6,762 bases of DNA from Geobacteraceae bacterium. GTDB taxonomy: Bacteria > Desulfobacterota > Desulfuromonadia > Desulfuromonadales > Geopsychrobacteraceae. Within the stretch, counting starts at the first letter, position 1, and each line of letters begins with the position of its first letter. Under the pieces are notes generated by a model, which was given only the letters and a program-made list of their open reading frames with translations, searched no databases and was not told the DNA's origin. The stretch is from the NCBI GenBank assembly GCA_027064785.1, contig JAMOPE010000403.1, forward strand, positions 1-6,762, given 5' to 3'. This document shows, in pieces, positions 6,370 through 6,762 of this stretch. The position numbers and the translations under genes were made by a program.

Positions 6370-6762
6370 TTATTGCAAATCATCCAGTGTCAGGATTGAT
6401 TCAATATCACGACGCTGTGATTTGTTGATAATGACGGCAGTCCCCGTCAAGGTCGCTTTGGCCTGAGAGATAATCTCTTCAATTGCCTTCAGGGTTGACC
6501 CTTTGGCGAAAAAATCATCAATAAACAAAACAGTATCAAAGGGGTGAAGAACCTCTTTGGAAACGTAGAGAGTCGTCGATTCCTGCTTGGTAAAGGAATA
6601 ACTGGCAGCCGCATAGTATTCTGCCATCGTGATGGGGCGTTTCTTTTTGGCATAGATAAACGGGATTTTCAGCTTCAATGCCACCGCCTGTGCCAGCATG
6701 ATCCCACTGGTTTCAGCAGTGATGATTTTTGTTGCGCCACGTTCGAAAAAACGTGCAGCAAT
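6370..6762 (-). CDS. xpt: Xanthine phosphoribosyltransferase-like protein, C-terminal part (cut by right edge)
   Basis: Purine phosphoribosyltransferases join a free base to PRPP in nucleotide salvage in the cytoplasm. The reading frame is open from the right edge, giving 130 residues; about 40 N-terminal residues should lie outside. The ATG at 6699 is internal, because homologous sequence continues upstream of it (ITAETSGIM at the position where B. subtilis Xpt has an ESSGIAP block). The PRPP-binding loop is VLFIDDFFAKGSTL at fragment residues 78-91, with the acidic pair D82-D83. SYSFTKQ at 54-60 and YAKKKRPITM at 37-46 match xanthine phosphoribosyltransferase better than adenine phosphoribosyltransferase. 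The stop is TAA. The protein ends roughly ten residues earlier than B. subtilis Xpt, so base specificity is not certain. Any purine-responsive leader would be beyond the right edge. Confidence 0.85.
   Translation of the reverse strand: MAARFFERGATKIITAETSGIMLAQAVALKLKIPFIYAKKKRPITMAEYYAAASYSFTKQESTTLYVSKEVLHPFDTVLFIDDFFAKGSTLKAIEEIISQAKATLTGTAVIINKSQRRDIESILTLDDLQ

Noticed and set aside
6370..6699. Complete 109-residue phosphoribosyltransferase starting at 6699
   Set aside because: The frame is open and homologous to Xpt up to the window edge (the ETSGI segment), so that ATG is internal and the gene is partial.

Overview
This 6.76 kb stretch is bacterial chromosomal DNA of moderate GC content, densely packed with housekeeping and metabolic genes. 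The pairing of a GH57 alpha-glucan enzyme with galT, next to a TIGR01212-type radical SAM gene and a Rep-like helicase, resembles Desulfuromonadales (Geobacter/Desulfuromonas/Pelobacter-type) genomes. That assignment is my inference from protein similarity and gene order, not a database result. I see no CRISPR array, tRNA, rRNA, transposase, phage gene or defence cassette.

Layout, left to right. (1) Minus strand: the N-terminal 80 codons of galT (cut by the left edge, TTG start), preceded in the same operon by a 714-residue GH57 glycoside hydrolase. Together they suggest storage polysaccharide and sugar-nucleotide metabolism. (2) A short divergent intergenic region with a perfect TATAAT -10 box for the GH57-galT operon. 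(3) Plus strand: a YhcC-like radical SAM protein. (4) A 200 bp gap holding an imperfect hairpin and a doubtful minus-strand small membrane ORF. (5) Plus strand: a complete SF1 helicase of the Rep/PcrA/UvrD group. (6) A 190 bp gap occupied by a roughly 120 bp imperfect palindrome of the dispersed REP/MITE kind. (7) Plus strand: an OsmC-family protein. (8) A 68 bp convergent gap with a nested hairpin. (9) Minus strand: the C-terminal 130 residues of a xanthine-phosphoribosyltransferase-like protein, whose N-terminus lies beyond the right edge.

Only galT and the GH57 gene look functionally linked. The helicase (DNA repair/replication), OsmC protein (peroxide or thiol chemistry), phosphoribosyltransferase (purine salvage) and radical SAM protein (unknown substrate) appear to be independent neighbours. 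I did not find a convincing new multi-gene system. The points most worth a second look are the palindromic repeat, the single in-frame TGA separating GH57 from galT, the unassigned specificity and C-terminal domain of the GH57 enzyme, and the small hydrophobic ORF.
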